A stretch of 64,000 bases of DNA from NCBI GenBank assembly GCA_030538255.1, contig JAUNUI010000010.1, positions 1 to 64,000 of the forward strand, read 5' to 3'. Position numbers and translations under genes: made by a program. Source of the stretch: Pelistega sp. (GTDB taxonomy: Bacteria; Pseudomonadota; Gammaproteobacteria; Burkholderiales; Burkholderiaceae_B). The notes under the pieces were generated by a model. The model was given only the letters and a program-made list of their open reading frames with translations. It ran no database searches and was not told the DNA's origin. Shown here piece by piece: positions 17,094 through 27,648 of this stretch (the first letter of the stretch is position 1; each line of letters begins with the position of its first letter).

Positions 17094-18143
17094 TTGAGTG
17101 ATAGCGGTATTAATGAACGTGGGGATTCCACTCCAAGAGAAGGGATAATCTCGCACGATAGGCGTATCAAAGTCACTTTATATTATGGGCAAGATGAATT
17201 GAGTACTTATCAAGGTGCCCAATCTCTTGCCCAAATTATTGCTAGAGCACAAGAGGCAGAGCAGGGCGCACAAGGAGTAGGGGCGACAAAGCGGAGTTCG
17301 TCATCGATGATGCATCAAGTCAGGGTGTCTGAGCAACAGCAGCATAAGAATCTACCAGCGATCATTCAATTAACTCAAGCTGAAGTGACCAGAACCATGC
17401 AGGGCTTATGCCTGTGCTGTCGCATGCATGCAGAACTCAGTCATTTGTTGCGAGAGGCATTTATGCAGGCCTTACAGAAGAAGCGTGTGCCTTTTTCCCA
17501 TATCATTGTGTGCGCCAGATCAGATACGGATCCAGCGAATATCGTTCATACCTTAAATAATGATTTTTTCCTCAAAGAGCGGTATGTGTTTTGGGATGTG
17601 GTGACTTGTTTGCGGGGGGTGGATTTGCCAGGACTTGTTGAGCAGATGGATTCGCAAGAACAGTGGAGTGTTGGGCTGAAGATTTCACAAGTGTCTGAGC
17701 AAGATGAGAGAGGTGTGGGGCAGATGAACACGGGGAGGATAAGTGCGGGACAGGTGGCAACAGGGCAAATAAATCTAGAGCAGAAGGACGCAGAAAAGTC
17801 TAAGCTGCCTACAGATCTAGAGCAGGCTGAAAAGTATGTGAACCAGAATATGCGTGAAGAACTTAGGCTTAGTCAGTTATTCGCCACGGATTTGTTTTTG
17901 CTAGATCGGGATGATGAGAGCGTTGATACTGAGCGATTAATGAACGTATTTGTAGATAGCTTGCAAGGCATGCAAATGGATGCCGCAGTATGGCTGAGAC
18001 CGTATGCTTATCTCAGCCAAGACTTCGATCAATTGGCGTATCAGGAATATACGACCGATTTGCTAGCGCGTGAACAGTCACAACAGCGAATTGCCCATAG
18101 ACCAGAGACTAGGCGCTTATTTGGTGCGGGTTTGATTAGTTAG
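17094..18143 (+). CDS. COG0523/CobW-like protein without GTPase motifs
   Basis: 349 residues, TTG start two bases after phaR and probably co-translated with it. Not a confidently known family, but landmarks match G3E GTPases (CobW/YeiR/ZNG1 type) in order: GLCLCC at 104-109 corresponds to the metal-binding GCxCC motif, HIIVCARSDTDPANIVHTL (~136-154) to the switch/Walker B segment where ETxGxADP is expected, then FWDVVTCLRGVDLPG, and DLFLLDRDDES where NKxD is expected (DRDD at 271-274). No GxxGxGKT P-loop exists at the N-terminus. A low-complexity linker rich in Gly/Gln/Asn-Thr repeats lies near 205-235. Best reading: a degenerate COG0523 homologue that may bind metal but not GTP. Confidence 0.5.
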   Translation: MSDSGINERGDSTPREGIISHDRRIKVTLYYGQDELSTYQGAQSLAQIIARAQEAEQGAQGVGATKRSSSSMMHQVRVSEQQQHKNLPAIIQLTQAEVTRTMQGLCLCCRMHAELSHLLREAFMQALQKKRVPFSHIIVCARSDTDPANIVHTLNNDFFLKERYVFWDVVTCLRGVDLPGLVEQMDSQEQWSVGLKISQVSEQDERGVGQMNTGRISAGQVATGQINLEQKDAEKSKLPTDLEQAEKYVNQNMREELRLSQLFATDLFLLDRDDESVDTERLMNVFVDSLQGMQMDAAVWLRPYAYLSQDFDQLAYQEYTTDLLAREQSQQRIAHRPETRRLFGAGLIS

Positions 18144-18198
18144 GTTTGACAACAGCGCTGGATTTAGAGCTTGTGGGCGATGAAGAAAACGTTAAGTC

Positions 18199-18417
18199 TT
18201 AACCGAAGGAAAATTCAATAATTAGAAAAATGGCTGCAAAACAGATAAACATGAAAATAATAGTATTCCTATTTTGTCGGCGCATCCATTCGGCAAGCTC
18301 TAATTCACGATAATAATCTTCACGTTGTTCTTTACTCATGTCTTCAATATTATCAGGGCGAAGAGCGCGTTTGATTTCACGACGGAGTTCATCTTTAGTA
18401 TAGTATCTGTCTAACAT
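18199..18417 (-). CDS. Small protein with C-terminal membrane anchor, unknown
   Basis: 72 residues from ATG 18417, chosen because GTGGAG lies six bases upstream; an in-frame ATG at 18438 would add seven residues. The N-terminal half is charged and helical (LRREIKRALRPDNIEDMSKE), and the C-terminus is a single hydrophobic segment (TIIFMFICFAAIFLIIEF) near the end, so it should be a tail-anchored inner membrane protein. No family recognised. It is convergent with the COG0523-like gene. Confidence 0.6.
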   Translation of the reverse strand: MLDRYYTKDELRREIKRALRPDNIEDMSKEQREDYYRELELAEWMRRQNRNTIIFMFICFAAIFLIIEFSFG

Positions 18418-18507
18418 AGCGCACTCCACTAAAAGCATACTAATTGTTTTGTAATTTCACTAATATTAGAACTCATTTTATCAGGTAAGTGCAATTTATT
18501 CAGACAA

Positions 18508-18539
18508 TAAAAAAGGACTTAGCGATTTTCGCTAAGTCC
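18508..18539 (-). terminator. Terminator of the tRNA-fMet pair
   Basis: On the minus strand, GGACTTAGCGA and TCGCTAAGTCC (18529-18539 and 18515-18525) form a perfect 11-bp stem with a 3-base loop, followed by a run of Ts (18508-18514). It lies nine bases past the first tRNA gene. Confidence 0.85.
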
Positions 18540-18547
18540 TTTCTAAT

Positions 18548-18624
<77 letters not shown>

Positions 18625-18736
18625 TCTGTCTGGTACGGTGATTTAAGGTAAAATCACGTTTTAACATAATCCCTAGCTTAAAATAAAAAGGTCCAAAACA
18701 ATTGGACGCTTGAATTATCTAGGCAAATTGTGTATT

Positions 18737-18813
<77 letters not shown>

Positions 18814-18889
18814 TCGAAAGATAAATTATAGGACTAATGATATAATAATGCAAGCCTTTACCAAGAAAAACCTTTTTTAAAGAGCCATT

Positions 18890-19924
18890 ATGGATGAATC
18901 GCAGCTATTAGAAATATTGGAAACCGCCTTATTATGTGCAGACCAACCTATGAAGGTGAGCCAATTAGCGAAATTATTTACCGATGAAGATCTTGTGGAT
19001 AATGATGCAATAAAACAACAATTGCTAAAATTACAAGACGAATGGCGTGATAAGGGTTTAGAATTAGCAGAACTAGCAGGAGGATGGCGTTTTCAGAGTC
19101 GTCCCCGCATGCAGAAATATCTAGAACGCCTTAATCCAGAAAAACCTCCTAAGTACTCACGTGCTGTGATGGAAACATTAGCGATTATCGCGTGGCGGCA
19201 GCCAGTAACCCGTGGTGATATTGAAGATATCCGGGGTGTTTCGGTTTCTTCGCAGATCATTAAAACACTTGAAGAGCGCGATTGGATTGAGGTGATAGGT
19301 CACCGCGATGGTCCAGGACGCCCAGCACTGTTCGGCATTACGAAGCACTTCTTAGATGATATGGGCTTAAAGTCGATTGAAGAATTGCCAACGATTGATA
19401 CCAATCCTGAGCAGTTTATGTCTGGCGATAGTGAATTAGCGCAACTGCTGCAAGAGCAATCTACACAATTGTCAATTGATGCAGTGCCGACTGAGGCAGA
19501 GCAGGTGCAATCTCAGTTGGAGGGTTCAGTTAATGCGTCAATAGATGCGCAAGATGAGAGTGAGGGCAGTGCGTTTGATGTGGAGCCCAAAGAGCCTGAA
19601 GTGGTTAGCGCTGATGCGTCAATAGATACGCAGGGTGAGAGTGAAATCAGTGTGTTTAATGAGGTGCCTAATGAATCTGATTCGTCTGTGGGTGGTGAGT
19701 TTACGGGTGATGCATCAGCGGCTGAGGAGTCTACGGATGAGGAGCTATCAAGTGATGAGCAAAGCGATTCCTCAGGTTTAGGTATGGATATTGTTGATGA
19801 GGCTGTCAATGAGGTGAGCCAAGGCAGTATCGAATCTCAGCGTGTCGAGCCAGATGCAACTCTGAGTGTAGACTTAAACGAAGCTATTGATAATGATGAT
19901 AAGCAGCCGCCCCACTCAATGTAA
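18890..19924 (+). CDS. scpB: SMC-ScpAB complex subunit ScpB with acidic C-terminal extension
   Basis: 344 residues. The N-terminal ~185 residues form the two winged-helix domains of ScpB (PKYSRAVMETLAIIAWRQPV; GRPALFGITKHFLDDMGL). ScpB joins SMC and ScpA in chromosome condensation and segregation. The remaining ~160 residues are a disordered, highly acidic Ser/Glu/Asp tail that includes a duplicated 27-residue block. Core family length is about 190-250. It is followed by rluB, as in other betaproteobacteria. The ATG at 18890 has only a weak RBS. Confidence 0.9.
   Translation: MDESQLLEILETALLCADQPMKVSQLAKLFTDEDLVDNDAIKQQLLKLQDEWRDKGLELAELAGGWRFQSRPRMQKYLERLNPEKPPKYSRAVMETLAIIAWRQPVTRGDIEDIRGVSVSSQIIKTLEERDWIEVIGHRDGPGRPALFGITKHFLDDMGLKSIEELPTIDTNPEQFMSGDSELAQLLQEQSTQLSIDAVPTEAEQVQSQLEGSVNASIDAQDESEGSAFDVEPKEPEVVSADASIDTQGESEISVFNEVPNESDSSVGGEFTGDASAAEESTDEELSSDEQSDSSGLGMDIVDEAVNEVSQGSIESQRVEPDATLSVDLNEAIDNDDKQPPHSM
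19532..19693 (+). repeat. In-frame 81-bp (27-residue) duplication in scpB tail
   Basis: Two head-to-tail units (19532-19612, 19613-19693) encode blocks beginning NASIDAQDESEGS and DASIDTQGESEIS. Identity is high in the first ~32 bases and falls afterwards, so it is an older event than the identical intergenic repeats. The multiple-of-three period keeps the frame. Confidence 0.75.
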
Positions 19925-20093
19925 ATAGATATGCTGCGCAAGCATCAAGTTTATCGGTATTAGCTTAAATAAGTGCTGTTATGTAAGTAACAGATAATGC
20001 ATGAGATGCGTTAAACTGGTTTTAACTAAAAACTAATTAAGATTAAAGAAAAGCTATTTTTAAAATTTATAAGACTATTTGAAAATTAATATT

Positions 20094-21653
20094 ATGAGTC
20101 AAGAATTAGACATGCCTGCGGTGCCTCGCACCACAGATGGCGACACGCCAAGAAAGGGTCGCAAATTACGTACGCCTTTTCGTCGTCGTCGCATAGAGCC
20201 TACTGTTGAAAATAATAAACAAGAAAAGCCTGAAGTAGAGGCGGCAGCACCGAGCGAAGCACCTAAAAAACGTGGTGTGAGAACACTGCGTAAGCCACGT
20301 ATCACCAAGCCAAGCAGCAATAAAGATTTGGCAGTGATGACTGAACCCTTAAGCCCACAAGAGATTGAGCAAGAGAACGAACAAGTCTTAGCCTTCTTGG
20401 ATTACGGTGATAAATTAGAGAAGCGTCTAGGTAAATATTTAACTTCCGATGCGGTGATGCCGAAGTTACATAAAGTGCTTGCTGATGCGGGTGTCGGTTC
20501 ACGTCGTGATATGGAAGAGTTGATTATTGCCGGTCGTGTTTCTGTGAATGGCGAGCCAGCACACATTGGTCAGCGCGTAGGTAGTGAAGATATGGTGCGC
20601 GTTAATGGTCGCCTAGTTCAACGCCCGAATAGTTCTCGTCCACCACGTGTCATTCTTTATCATAAGCCAGCGGGCGAAATCGTTACCATGGACGATCCAG
20701 AGAATCGTGCTACGGTATTCTCTCGCTTGCCGAAAATGCGTACTGGCAAGTGGGTGTCAATTGGTCGTCTTGACTTAAATACCGAAGGTTTGTTGATTTT
20801 CACGACTTCTGGTGACTTGGCGAATCGTATGATGCACCCACGTTACGGTAAGGAGCGTGAGTATGCTGTGCGTGTTTTGGGTGAAATGACTGAAGAGCAA
20901 CGCAAGCAACTTTTACAAGGTGTTCAGTTGTCGGATGGTCCAGCGCAATTTGGCAGCTTAGATTATATTGGTGGTGAGGGTAGCAATCGTTGGTATCGTG
21001 TGACCATTCAAGAGGGTCGTAATCGTGAGGTTAGACGTATGTTCGAAGCGGTGGATCTCTTGGTGAGTCGCTTAATCCGTACACGATTTGGTGATATTAC
21101 GCTACCTCGCAATTTGCGTCGTGGTCGTTGGGAAGAATTGGATTCTGATTTGGTCTTGGCCATTATGGAGCAGGTGGGTTTGAATCGCCCTCAAGCTGAG
21201 CAAGAGGGTGGTCGTGGACGTGGTCGTGGTCGTACGCATCGTCAACCTATTTCACATGATAATGCGATGCCGCCAGGCTTTGAGGCGGCTTTGCAAGTAC
21301 CTGAGTTTAGTGTGCATCAGCGTCGTGATGCGCGCCCACAACGTGGGGCGTCTGCTGCGCGTGGCGCTGCACGTGATCACATGCAAGAAAACTCACGTCC
21401 TGCCCGTGGCCCTCGTGGTGCTCGACCGACTTCACGTGGACATGGTGCTGGAGAGTCAGAGACTCAACAACGTGGCCGCGCACGTAAAACGAGTGCGCCA
21501 CAAGGTGAGGCAAGAGCTAAAGCGAGTCCAGCTAAAACAGTGGCACGTAAAAGTTCAGCAGGCAATCGTCAGCGTGATGATTGGCAGCCACGAAGTAGCT
21601 CTGCGCATGAGTCTAAATTAGGCTTTGGGCGTAGTACAAAATACTCGCGCTAA
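20094..21653 (+). CDS. rluB: 23S rRNA pseudouridine synthase RluB with RG-rich tail
   Basis: 519 residues. After a basic ~120-residue N-terminal extension comes an S4 domain ([20 protein letters not shown], about 125-175) and the RsuA/RluB catalytic domain with [14 protein letters not shown] containing the catalytic Asp. RluB makes pseudouridine 2605 of 23S rRNA. The C-terminal ~140 residues are Arg/Gly-rich ([11 protein letters not shown]) and probably bind RNA. The enzyme core is about 250-290 residues; long basic extensions are common in Burkholderiales. I start at ATG 20094; the in-frame TTG at 20079 adds five residues with no RBS. Confidence 0.9.
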   Translation: MSQELDMPAVPRTTDGDTPRKGRKLRTPFRRRRIEPTVENNKQEKPEVEAAAPSEAPKKRGVRTLRKPRITKPSSNKDLAVMTEPLSPQEIEQENEQVLAFLDYGDKLEKRLGKYLTSDAVMPKLHKVLADAGVGSRRDMEELIIAGRVSVNGEPAHIGQRVGSEDMVRVNGRLVQRPNSSRPPRVILYHKPAGEIVTMDDPENRATVFSRLPKMRTGKWVSIGRLDLNTEGLLIFTTSGDLANRMMHPRYGKEREYAVRVLGEMTEEQRKQLLQGVQLSDGPAQFGSLDYIGGEGSNRWYRVTIQEGRNREVRRMFEAVDLLVSRLIRTRFGDITLPRNLRRGRWEELDSDLVLAIMEQVGLNRPQAEQEGGRGRGRGRTHRQPISHDNAMPPGFEAALQVPEFSVHQRRDARPQRGASAARGAARDHMQENSRPARGPRGARPTSRGHGAGESETQQRGRARKTSAPQGEARAKASPAKTVARKSSAGNRQRDDWQPRSSSAHESKLGFGRSTKYSR

Positions 21654-21761
21654 GCTAAACTTCGGTTTGTGTCGCTCAAGTGTGTAATGTTATGAACCTG
21701 CTCGAAAAACCGCTTTATGAGCAGGCGATAACTTGACAAGTTATTGAATTGTATAAATTTC

Positions 21762-21790
21762 TTGTAAAGATACAGGGGATATGCTACAAT
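21762..21790 (+). promoter_or_regulatory. Promoter of the rimP-nusA-infB operon
   Basis: TTGTAA (21762-21767) and TACAAT (21785-21790) are separated by exactly 17 bp, with an extended -10 TG one base before the -10 box (TGCTACAAT). This is the best sigma-70 match between rluB and rimP. Confidence 0.7.
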
Positions 21791-22099
21791 CACAGTCTGT
21801 ATAGAAATGGTATCATTGATATTAATGATTGAGGCTGATAGTTGAAATCAGTAGGTTGAAATCAAAGATTAATACATGGTGTCATGTTGTGGTGTCTGGT
21901 GTTTAATCCTTAATGCGTAATATTGTTAGTGTTCATTATGTTAATGGGCATTATTGTTGGGGCGTTTAAGGGTGAAAGCACTTAATGGTGCACTTAGTCT
22001 AGTTATTACTTTTTTAGTTGTACCTAGTTATAAGCTGGCTAAGCACGCAGACTACCTTGGATAATTTTTACAGTGATAAGACATCCGTAGAGTGGCGAA

Positions 22100-22195
22100 C
22101 AAGTGATGCATGGTCTATGCAGAGAATCTTGGGATAGTCCACTTGATGCGCTTATTGCTTCATAAAAATATGGGCTGTTTAGCCCATTTTTTTTT
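22100..22195 (+). promoter_or_regulatory. Structured rimP leader with terminator-like hairpin
   Basis: CAAGTG (22100-22105) can pair with CACTTG (22140-22145) around a smaller GCAT/ATGC hairpin (22108-22120). Downstream, ATGGGCT (22170-22176) and AGCCCAT (22181-22187) form a stem followed by nine Ts, ten bases before the rimP ATG. This is the layout of an attenuator. rimP-nusA-infB leaders are known to carry regulatory RNA in other proteobacteria (the Rfam rimP-leader family); whether this is that family is not established here. Confidence 0.55.
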
Positions 22196-22205
22196 AAGTT
22201 TTTTT

Positions 22206-22679
22206 ATGGCCGATTTACATACATTAACCGAACAAGCAATCGCAGGACTAGGCTTAGAGCTCGTTGATATCGAGCGCGCGGCTTTGGGTCTCTTGCGTAT
22301 TACCATCGATAAAGAGGGTGGTGTCAATATTGAAGACTGTGAACAAGTGTCGCGCTTATTGTCGCGTGTCTTTGAAGTTGAAAATATTGACTATCAGCGC
22401 TTAGAAGTAGGGTCACCAGGCGTGGATCGCCCTTTGCGTACGCTAGCAGACTTTAAGCGTTTTGTTGGTGAGCGCGTAGAAGTGAAGTTGCGTGAGGCAA
22501 TTGATAATCGTAAAGTGTTTAGCGGTGTTTTATTACAGAATGCTGAGACTGAAGCTGAACAATTCAGCATTGAGTTTGATGTTAAAAAAAATGAAAAACA
22601 AGTGATCGCTTTCTCCTATGAAGATGTAGAGAAGGCCAAGCTTGATCCTGTTCTTGATTTCAAAGGTAAAAAGAAATGA
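22206..22679 (+). CDS. rimP: Ribosome maturation factor RimP
   Basis: 157 residues, family length. The RimP N-terminal domain ([21 protein letters not shown], starting near residue 13) and the motif [20 protein letters not shown] are diagnostic. RimP assists 30S subunit maturation. I start at ATG 22206, which begins MADLHTL; an upstream in-frame ATG at 22110 would translate through the leader hairpin. No clear Shine-Dalgarno precedes it because a T-tract occupies that position, which may make expression depend on leader folding. Its stop overlaps the nusA start (ATGA). Confidence 0.92.
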   Translation: MADLHTLTEQAIAGLGLELVDIERAALGLLRITIDKEGGVNIEDCEQVSRLLSRVFEVENIDYQRLEVGSPGVDRPLRTLADFKRFVGERVEVKLREAIDNRKVFSGVLLQNAETEAEQFSIEFDVKKNEKQVIAFSYEDVEKAKLDPVLDFKGKKK

Positions 22680-24148
22680 GTCGTGATATTCTCCATTTTG
22701 TTGATGCACTTGCGCATGAGAAGAATGTGCCTGCGGAGATCGTCTTCACTGCACTAGAGAGCGCATTGGCCTCAGCAATGAAAAAGCGCTTTAAAGAAGA
22801 CGCTGATGTTGTTGTGACTATCGACCGCCATACTGGTGAGCATCATGGCAAACGTCGCTGGTTAGTTGTGCCAGACGAGGCGGGTTTGCAAGAGCCTGAT
22901 CGCGAAGAATTATATTCTGACGCACAAGATATTCGTCCTGGTATTCAAGTGGGTGAATATATTGAAGAAACACTTGAACCTGAAGAGTTTGGTCGAATTG
23001 GTGCGCAAGTGGCTAAGCAAGCTATTCTTCAGAAAATCCGCGACGCTGAACGTGAGCAAATGCTTAACGATTTCTTAGATCGTGGTGACTCAATCGTATC
23101 AGGCTCAGTGAAGCGTCTTGACCGAGGTGATGCCATTATCGAAATTGGCAAGATTGAAGCACGTCTACCGCGTGTGGAGATGATTCCTAAGGAAAATTTA
23201 CGTGTGGGTGACCGTGTACGCGCTTGGGTTAAGACCGTTGATCATGCAGCACGTAATCAGCAAATTACCTTGTCGCGTACAGCACCAGAATTTATCCGTG
23301 AATTGTTCGAGAATGAAGTGCCAGAGATCGAGCAAGGCTTGTTGGAAATTAAAGCAGCTGCACGTGATCCAGGTATTCGCGCCAAGATTGCTGTGATTGC
23401 TTATGATCGTCGTATTGATCCGATCGGGACATGTGTTGGTATGCGTGGTTCACGTGTAAGCGCCGTGCGTAATGAGTTAGGCGGTGAACAAGTGGATATC
23501 GTGTTGTGGTCTGATGTGCCGGCTGAGTTTGTGATTTCTGCTTTGGCCCCTGCTCAAGTAGAGTCTATCCTTGTTGAAGAAGACAAAAAGACAATGGATG
23601 TGGTGGTTGATGAAGATAACCTAGCCAAAGCTATTGGTAGCCGTGGTCAGAACGTGCGACTAGCTTCTGAGCTTACTGGTTGGCAAATCAATATTATGAC
23701 GCCACAAGAAAGTAAGAGTCGTAAAGACGAAGAGAATGCCAAGCTACTTGCCTTGTTTGAAGAGAAATTGGATGTTGATGAAGACATCGCCTCTATCTTG
23801 ATTAATGAGGGCTTCAGTGGTCTAGAAGAAGTGGCCTATGTTCCTGTTCAAGAGCTCTTAGATATTGAGGACTTTGATGAGGACCTCGTCGAAGAGTTGC
23901 GTAATCGCGCACGCACTGCTTTATTGACTGAAGCAATCGTACGTGAAGAGCGCGTTGAAAGCGCGCAAGATTTAATCGGTTTTGAAGGTTTGAATGCAGA
24001 TATGATCGCTAAACTTTCTGAAGCTGATGTGAAAAACCGTGATGACTTAGCCGACCTAGCTAGCGATGAGCTCGCTGAGATTATTGGTGTGTCAGAAGAT
24101 GAAGCCAGCAAGATTATTGTGAAAGCTCGTGAACATTGGTTCGAGTAA
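22676..24148 (+). CDS. nusA: Transcription termination/antitermination factor NusA
   Basis: 490 residues, normal length. Order of domains: N-terminal RNA polymerase-binding domain (1-130), S1 domain ([20 protein letters not shown], about 140-200), two KH domains ([20 protein letters not shown] near 250; [17 protein letters not shown] near 320), and two C-terminal acidic helix-hairpin-helix repeats (about 365-490). It controls pausing, termination and antitermination. The start overlaps the rimP stop by the ATGA arrangement, indicating translational coupling. Confidence 0.97.
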   Translation: MSRDILHFVDALAHEKNVPAEIVFTALESALASAMKKRFKEDADVVVTIDRHTGEHHGKRRWLVVPDEAGLQEPDREELYSDAQDIRPGIQVGEYIEETLEPEEFGRIGAQVAKQAILQKIRDAEREQMLNDFLDRGDSIVSGSVKRLDRGDAIIEIGKIEARLPRVEMIPKENLRVGDRVRAWVKTVDHAARNQQITLSRTAPEFIRELFENEVPEIEQGLLEIKAAARDPGIRAKIAVIAYDRRIDPIGTCVGMRGSRVSAVRNELGGEQVDIVLWSDVPAEFVISALAPAQVESILVEEDKKTMDVVVDEDNLAKAIGSRGQNVRLASELTGWQINIMTPQESKSRKDEENAKLLALFEEKLDVDEDIASILINEGFSGLEEVAYVPVQELLDIEDFDEDLVEELRNRARTALLTEAIVREERVESAQDLIGFEGLNADMIAKLSEADVKNRDDLADLASDELAEIIGVSEDEASKIIVKAREHWFE

Positions 24149-24202
24149 AAATCTGTTGCCTTTACTATTTATTTGATTGTTGTTGTTATATAAGAGAACC
24201 GA

Positions 24203-27175
24203 ATGCCCAGTACTACCGTATCACAATTTGCCGAAGAAGTTAAAATGCCAGCCGACGTGCTACTTAAACAATTGCGCTCAGCTGGAACAGACTTGCAATC
24301 GGTAAATGACGTCATTACCGATGCAGATAAAGCTAAATTGCTAGAGATGCTTTCGCGTGGTCACGGTGAAGAGGGGAAAAAGAAAATTACTTTAACCCGT
24401 AAAAAAGTCTCAGAGATTCGTCAAGCTGACGGCTCTAAGGTTCAGGTTGAAGTGCGCAAGAAGCGTGTGCTAGTTTCTCCTGATGTGAATCCCGTTGCCG
24501 TAAAATCTGCTGCTTCCGTTGAGGAAGCTGCAGTGAGTGCAGTGGCTGAGCCTAGTGCCGTGTCTAAAACAGCACCTGAAGTTGTTGATGTCAGTGCGAG
24601 CGTAGCTGCGCAAGAAAGCGTGGCTGCTGCCCCTGAAGCGCCAACGACGAAGGCTGCACCTGAAGCTGCCCCAACAGAGGTACCTAGCATTCAAGAGCAA
24701 GCCGCTGTTACGCAAGAGCCTAAGCTTGAAGCTGCCGAAACTGCTGAGCCTGTTGTAACTCCAGAGCCAGCCACTACTGCTGCGTCAGAGCCAGCTCAAG
24801 AAGTTAGCAAGGAAGATACTAAACTTGAGACAGTAGCTACGCCTGAGTCAAGTGCAGAGTCTAGCGCCAAAACAGCACCAAGTGCTAATGTTGAGCCTGA
24901 GGCAGCGAAACTGGAAACAGCTAAAGCTGAAGAGGCTAAACCTGTTGCGCCCAAAACTGAAACTGTTAAGCAGACTGAGAAAAGAGCTGACATGCCACAA
25001 CATAAAGCGAAACCTGATGCCGCACAATCACGTCCTGCACGTGCTCCAGCTACGGATGCTAAAGCGCGTCCAGAAGATTCGGCACGTGAGAAGGCCCGTC
25101 GCTCTGCTGAGAAAGAAGCTGCAGCTATTCGCGATCTTTTGAAAAAACCGAATAAAGTCATCAAGGCAGCACCTCCTGCTGAAGAAATTGAAACCTCGAA
25201 AAAAGGCGGTAAGAAGGAAGTTAAAACCGTTGCGAAGAAGGGCGGTGAGCGTCCAGAAAGCAATTGGACGGATGGTTCTCGTGGCAAAAAAGCGGCGGTT
25301 GCCGACAAGCGCACACCAGCAGTTCCTCAAGAAGAGGGTTGGCGTGCCGGCGGTGCATCGCGTCGTGGTCGTGGTGGTCGTCAGCAGCAACAAGAGCAAC
25401 GTCAGCCACAGGTTGTTGAGTTTATTGCGCGTGAAATCCATGTGCCAGAAACCATTACCGTTGCGGATTTAGCCCATAAGATGTCGGTAAAAGCGGGTGA
25501 AGTGATTAAGAAACTCATGATGCTTGGCCAGATGGTTACGATTAACCAAGTGCTTGACCAAGAAACAGCAATGATTGTGGTTGAAGAGTTTGGCCATAAC
25601 GCTATCTTGGCGAAATTAGATGACCCTGAAGCTTTCTTGGATGAATCTGAGGTAAATCGTGAATTAGAGTTATTACCTCGCGCGCCTGTCGTGACGGTAA
25701 TGGGTCACGTTGACCATGGTAAAACGTCTTTACTTGACTATATTCGTCGTGCGAAAGTGGCCTCAGGTGAGGCCGGTGGTATTACTCAACATATTGGTGC
25801 GTATCGCGTTAAAACTGAAGGTGGCATGGTTGCTTTCCTTGATACCCCAGGACATGAGGCGTTTACCGCCATGCGTGCTCGCGGTGCTAAGGCTACCGAT
25901 ATTGTGATTCTTGTCGTCGCTGCTGATGATGGCGTGATGCCACAAACTCGTGAAGCGATTCACCACGCTAAAGCAGCTGGTGTGCCTCTGGTCGTTGCGA
26001 TTAATAAGATCGATAAACCAGAAGCGAATCCTGATCGTGTTAAGCAAGAGTTATTGGCCGAAGAAGTGGTTCCTGAGGAATATGGTGGCGATGTGCCGTT
26101 CGTTCCTGTCTCTGCTAAAACAGGTCAAGGTATTGATGATCTACTTGAGAACGTCTTATTACAAGCCGAAATTCTTGAGCTGAAAGCACCTATCGATGCA
26201 CCAGCGAAGGGTATCGTGATTGAGGCGCGTCTAGATAAGGGTCGTGGTCCTGTGGCTACAGTACTGGTTCAGAGCGGTACCTTAAATCGCGGTGATGCGA
26301 TTTTGGCGGGTGCGGCTTTTGGTCGTGTACGTGCTATGGTTGATGAGCATGGTAAGAACTTAGAAAGTGCAGGTCCATCATATCCGGTTGAAATCCAAGG
26401 TCTATCTGATGTGCCAGCAGCAGGTGATGAGGTGCAAGTCTTATTAGATGAGCGTAAAGCACGTGAGATTGCCTTGTTCCGCCAAGGTAAGTTCCGTGAT
26501 GTGAAATTGGCGCGTCAACAAGCGGCTAACTTGGAAAATATGTTCCAAGGTACTGAAGGCATGAAGACACTCTCGCTGATCATCAAAACCGATTTACAAG
26601 GTTCACAAGAAGCCTTGGTACAATCATTGCTCAAACTATCGGGTGATGAGGTACGTGTTCAAGTGGTACACGCTGCTGTGGGTGGTATTTCTGAGAGTGA
26701 CGTGAACTTAGCGATTGCTTCAAATGCGGTAATTATTGGCTTTAATGTACGTGCTGATCAAAGTGCGAAGAAAATCGCCGAACATAATGGTATCGATATT
26801 CGTTACTACAACATTATTTATGATGCTGTGGATGAAGTGAAGAGTGCCTTATCAGGTATGTTGGCACCTGAGAAGCGTGAAGAAATTATCGGTATGGTTG
26901 AAATTCGTGAAGTGTATAGTATTTCTCGTATCGGTAAGGTTGCGGGTTGTATGGTCACCGAAGGCTTCGTGCGCCGTGATGCACAAGTTCGCCAATTACG
27001 TAATAATGTGGTGATTTGGACCGGTTCTTTAGATTCGCTCAAGCGCTTTAAAGATGACGTTAAAGAAGTTAAATCTGGTTTTGATTGCGGTATCACCCTG
27101 CGTGGTAATAATGATATCGAAGTTAAGGACCAATTAGAGGTGTTCGAGATTCGTGAAATCGCTCGTACACTATAA
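24203..27175 (+). CDS. infB: Translation initiation factor IF-2
   Basis: 990 residues. An N-terminal IF2_N domain ([20 protein letters not shown]) is followed by a long Ala/Glu/Pro/Thr-rich linker (about 95-390) that varies between species, a second IF2_N motif (about 420-470), and the GTPase domain with G1 GHVDHGKTS near residue 500, DTPGHEAF, and NKID. Domains II-IV complete the protein and bind fMet-tRNA and the ribosome. The linker makes it longer than E. coli IF2 (890). It is the third gene of the operon, 54 bases after nusA. Confidence 0.97.
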   Translation: MPSTTVSQFAEEVKMPADVLLKQLRSAGTDLQSVNDVITDADKAKLLEMLSRGHGEEGKKKITLTRKKVSEIRQADGSKVQVEVRKKRVLVSPDVNPVAVKSAASVEEAAVSAVAEPSAVSKTAPEVVDVSASVAAQESVAAAPEAPTTKAAPEAAPTEVPSIQEQAAVTQEPKLEAAETAEPVVTPEPATTAASEPAQEVSKEDTKLETVATPESSAESSAKTAPSANVEPEAAKLETAKAEEAKPVAPKTETVKQTEKRADMPQHKAKPDAAQSRPARAPATDAKARPEDSAREKARRSAEKEAAAIRDLLKKPNKVIKAAPPAEEIETSKKGGKKEVKTVAKKGGERPESNWTDGSRGKKAAVADKRTPAVPQEEGWRAGGASRRGRGGRQQQQEQRQPQVVEFIAREIHVPETITVADLAHKMSVKAGEVIKKLMMLGQMVTINQVLDQETAMIVVEEFGHNAILAKLDDPEAFLDESEVNRELELLPRAPVVTVMGHVDHGKTSLLDYIRRAKVASGEAGGITQHIGAYRVKTEGGMVAFLDTPGHEAFTAMRARGAKATDIVILVVAADDGVMPQTREAIHHAKAAGVPLVVAINKIDKPEANPDRVKQELLAEEVVPEEYGGDVPFVPVSAKTGQGIDDLLENVLLQAEILELKAPIDAPAKGIVIEARLDKGRGPVATVLVQSGTLNRGDAILAGAAFGRVRAMVDEHGKNLESAGPSYPVEIQGLSDVPAAGDEVQVLLDERKAREIALFRQGKFRDVKLARQQAANLENMFQGTEGMKTLSLIIKTDLQGSQEALVQSLLKLSGDEVRVQVVHAAVGGISESDVNLAIASNAVIIGFNVRADQSAKKIAEHNGIDIRYYNIIYDAVDEVKSALSGMLAPEKREEIIGMVEIREVYSISRIGKVAGCMVTEGFVRRDAQVRQLRNNVVIWTGSLDSLKRFKDDVKEVKSGFDCGITLRGNNDIEVKDQLEVFEIREIARTL

Positions 27176-27187
27176 GTAGTAAATATT

Positions 27188-27607
27188 ATGAGTCGACATA
27201 AATCCAAAGCTCCTGCCAGTCGTAATCTGCGATTGGCAGACCAGATTCAAAAGGATCTGGCGACCTTAATTCAACGCGAAATCAGCACAACACGTGCTGG
27301 TTTAGTGACCTTAACAGGCGTTGATCTAACGCCTGACTATGCACACGCTAAAGTCTACTTTACTGTGCTCGGTGCTGAACCAGACGTGGCTGCTGCTGCG
27401 CTTAATGAGAAAGCAGGTTACTTGCATTCTTTGTTGTTTAAGATATTGCATATTCATACGGTACCAACTTTGCGCTTTTTCCATGACGATCAACTTGCTC
27501 GTGGCATTGAAATGACGCAATTAATTGACCGTGCTAATCGTCCAGATGACTTCCCTGAGGAAGAGCAGGCTGTTAGCGAATTTATTCCACCTAAAATCAA
27601 GGGCTAA
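27188..27607 (+). CDS. rbfA: 30S ribosome-binding factor A
   Basis: 139 residues. KH-fold RbfA family: [20 protein letters not shown] at the N-terminus and [16 protein letters not shown] in the core, then the [15 protein letters not shown] block. It binds late 30S precursors and helps process the 5' end of 16S rRNA, so it acts with RimP earlier in the operon. It starts 12 bases after infB and has no strong RBS, suggesting coupling. Confidence 0.94.
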   Translation: MSRHKSKAPASRNLRLADQIQKDLATLIQREISTTRAGLVTLTGVDLTPDYAHAKVYFTVLGAEPDVAAAALNEKAGYLHSLLFKILHIHTVPTLRFFHDDQLARGIEMTQLIDRANRPDDFPEEEQAVSEFIPPKIKG

Positions 27608-27648
27608 GTAAGCGCTTGATGATTGACTTACGGTGATAGGGCATTAAG

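Larger units (their letters stand above)
21654..22205 (+). other. Long promoter and leader region of the rimP operon
   Basis: About 550 bases without a gene. It holds a good promoter at 21762-21790 and then about 400 bases of potential 5' leader ending in a folded region and a terminator hairpin against the rimP start. A short direct repeat (GGTTGAAATCA-like, twice near 21840-21866) is also present. Confidence 0.65.

Noticed and set aside
20079-20093. Earlier TTG start for rluB
   Set aside because: Adds five residues without an RBS; ATG 20094 is preferred.
22110-22205. N-terminal extension of RimP from an upstream ATG
   Set aside because: It would translate through the leader structure and terminator hairpin and is not in the RimP family.
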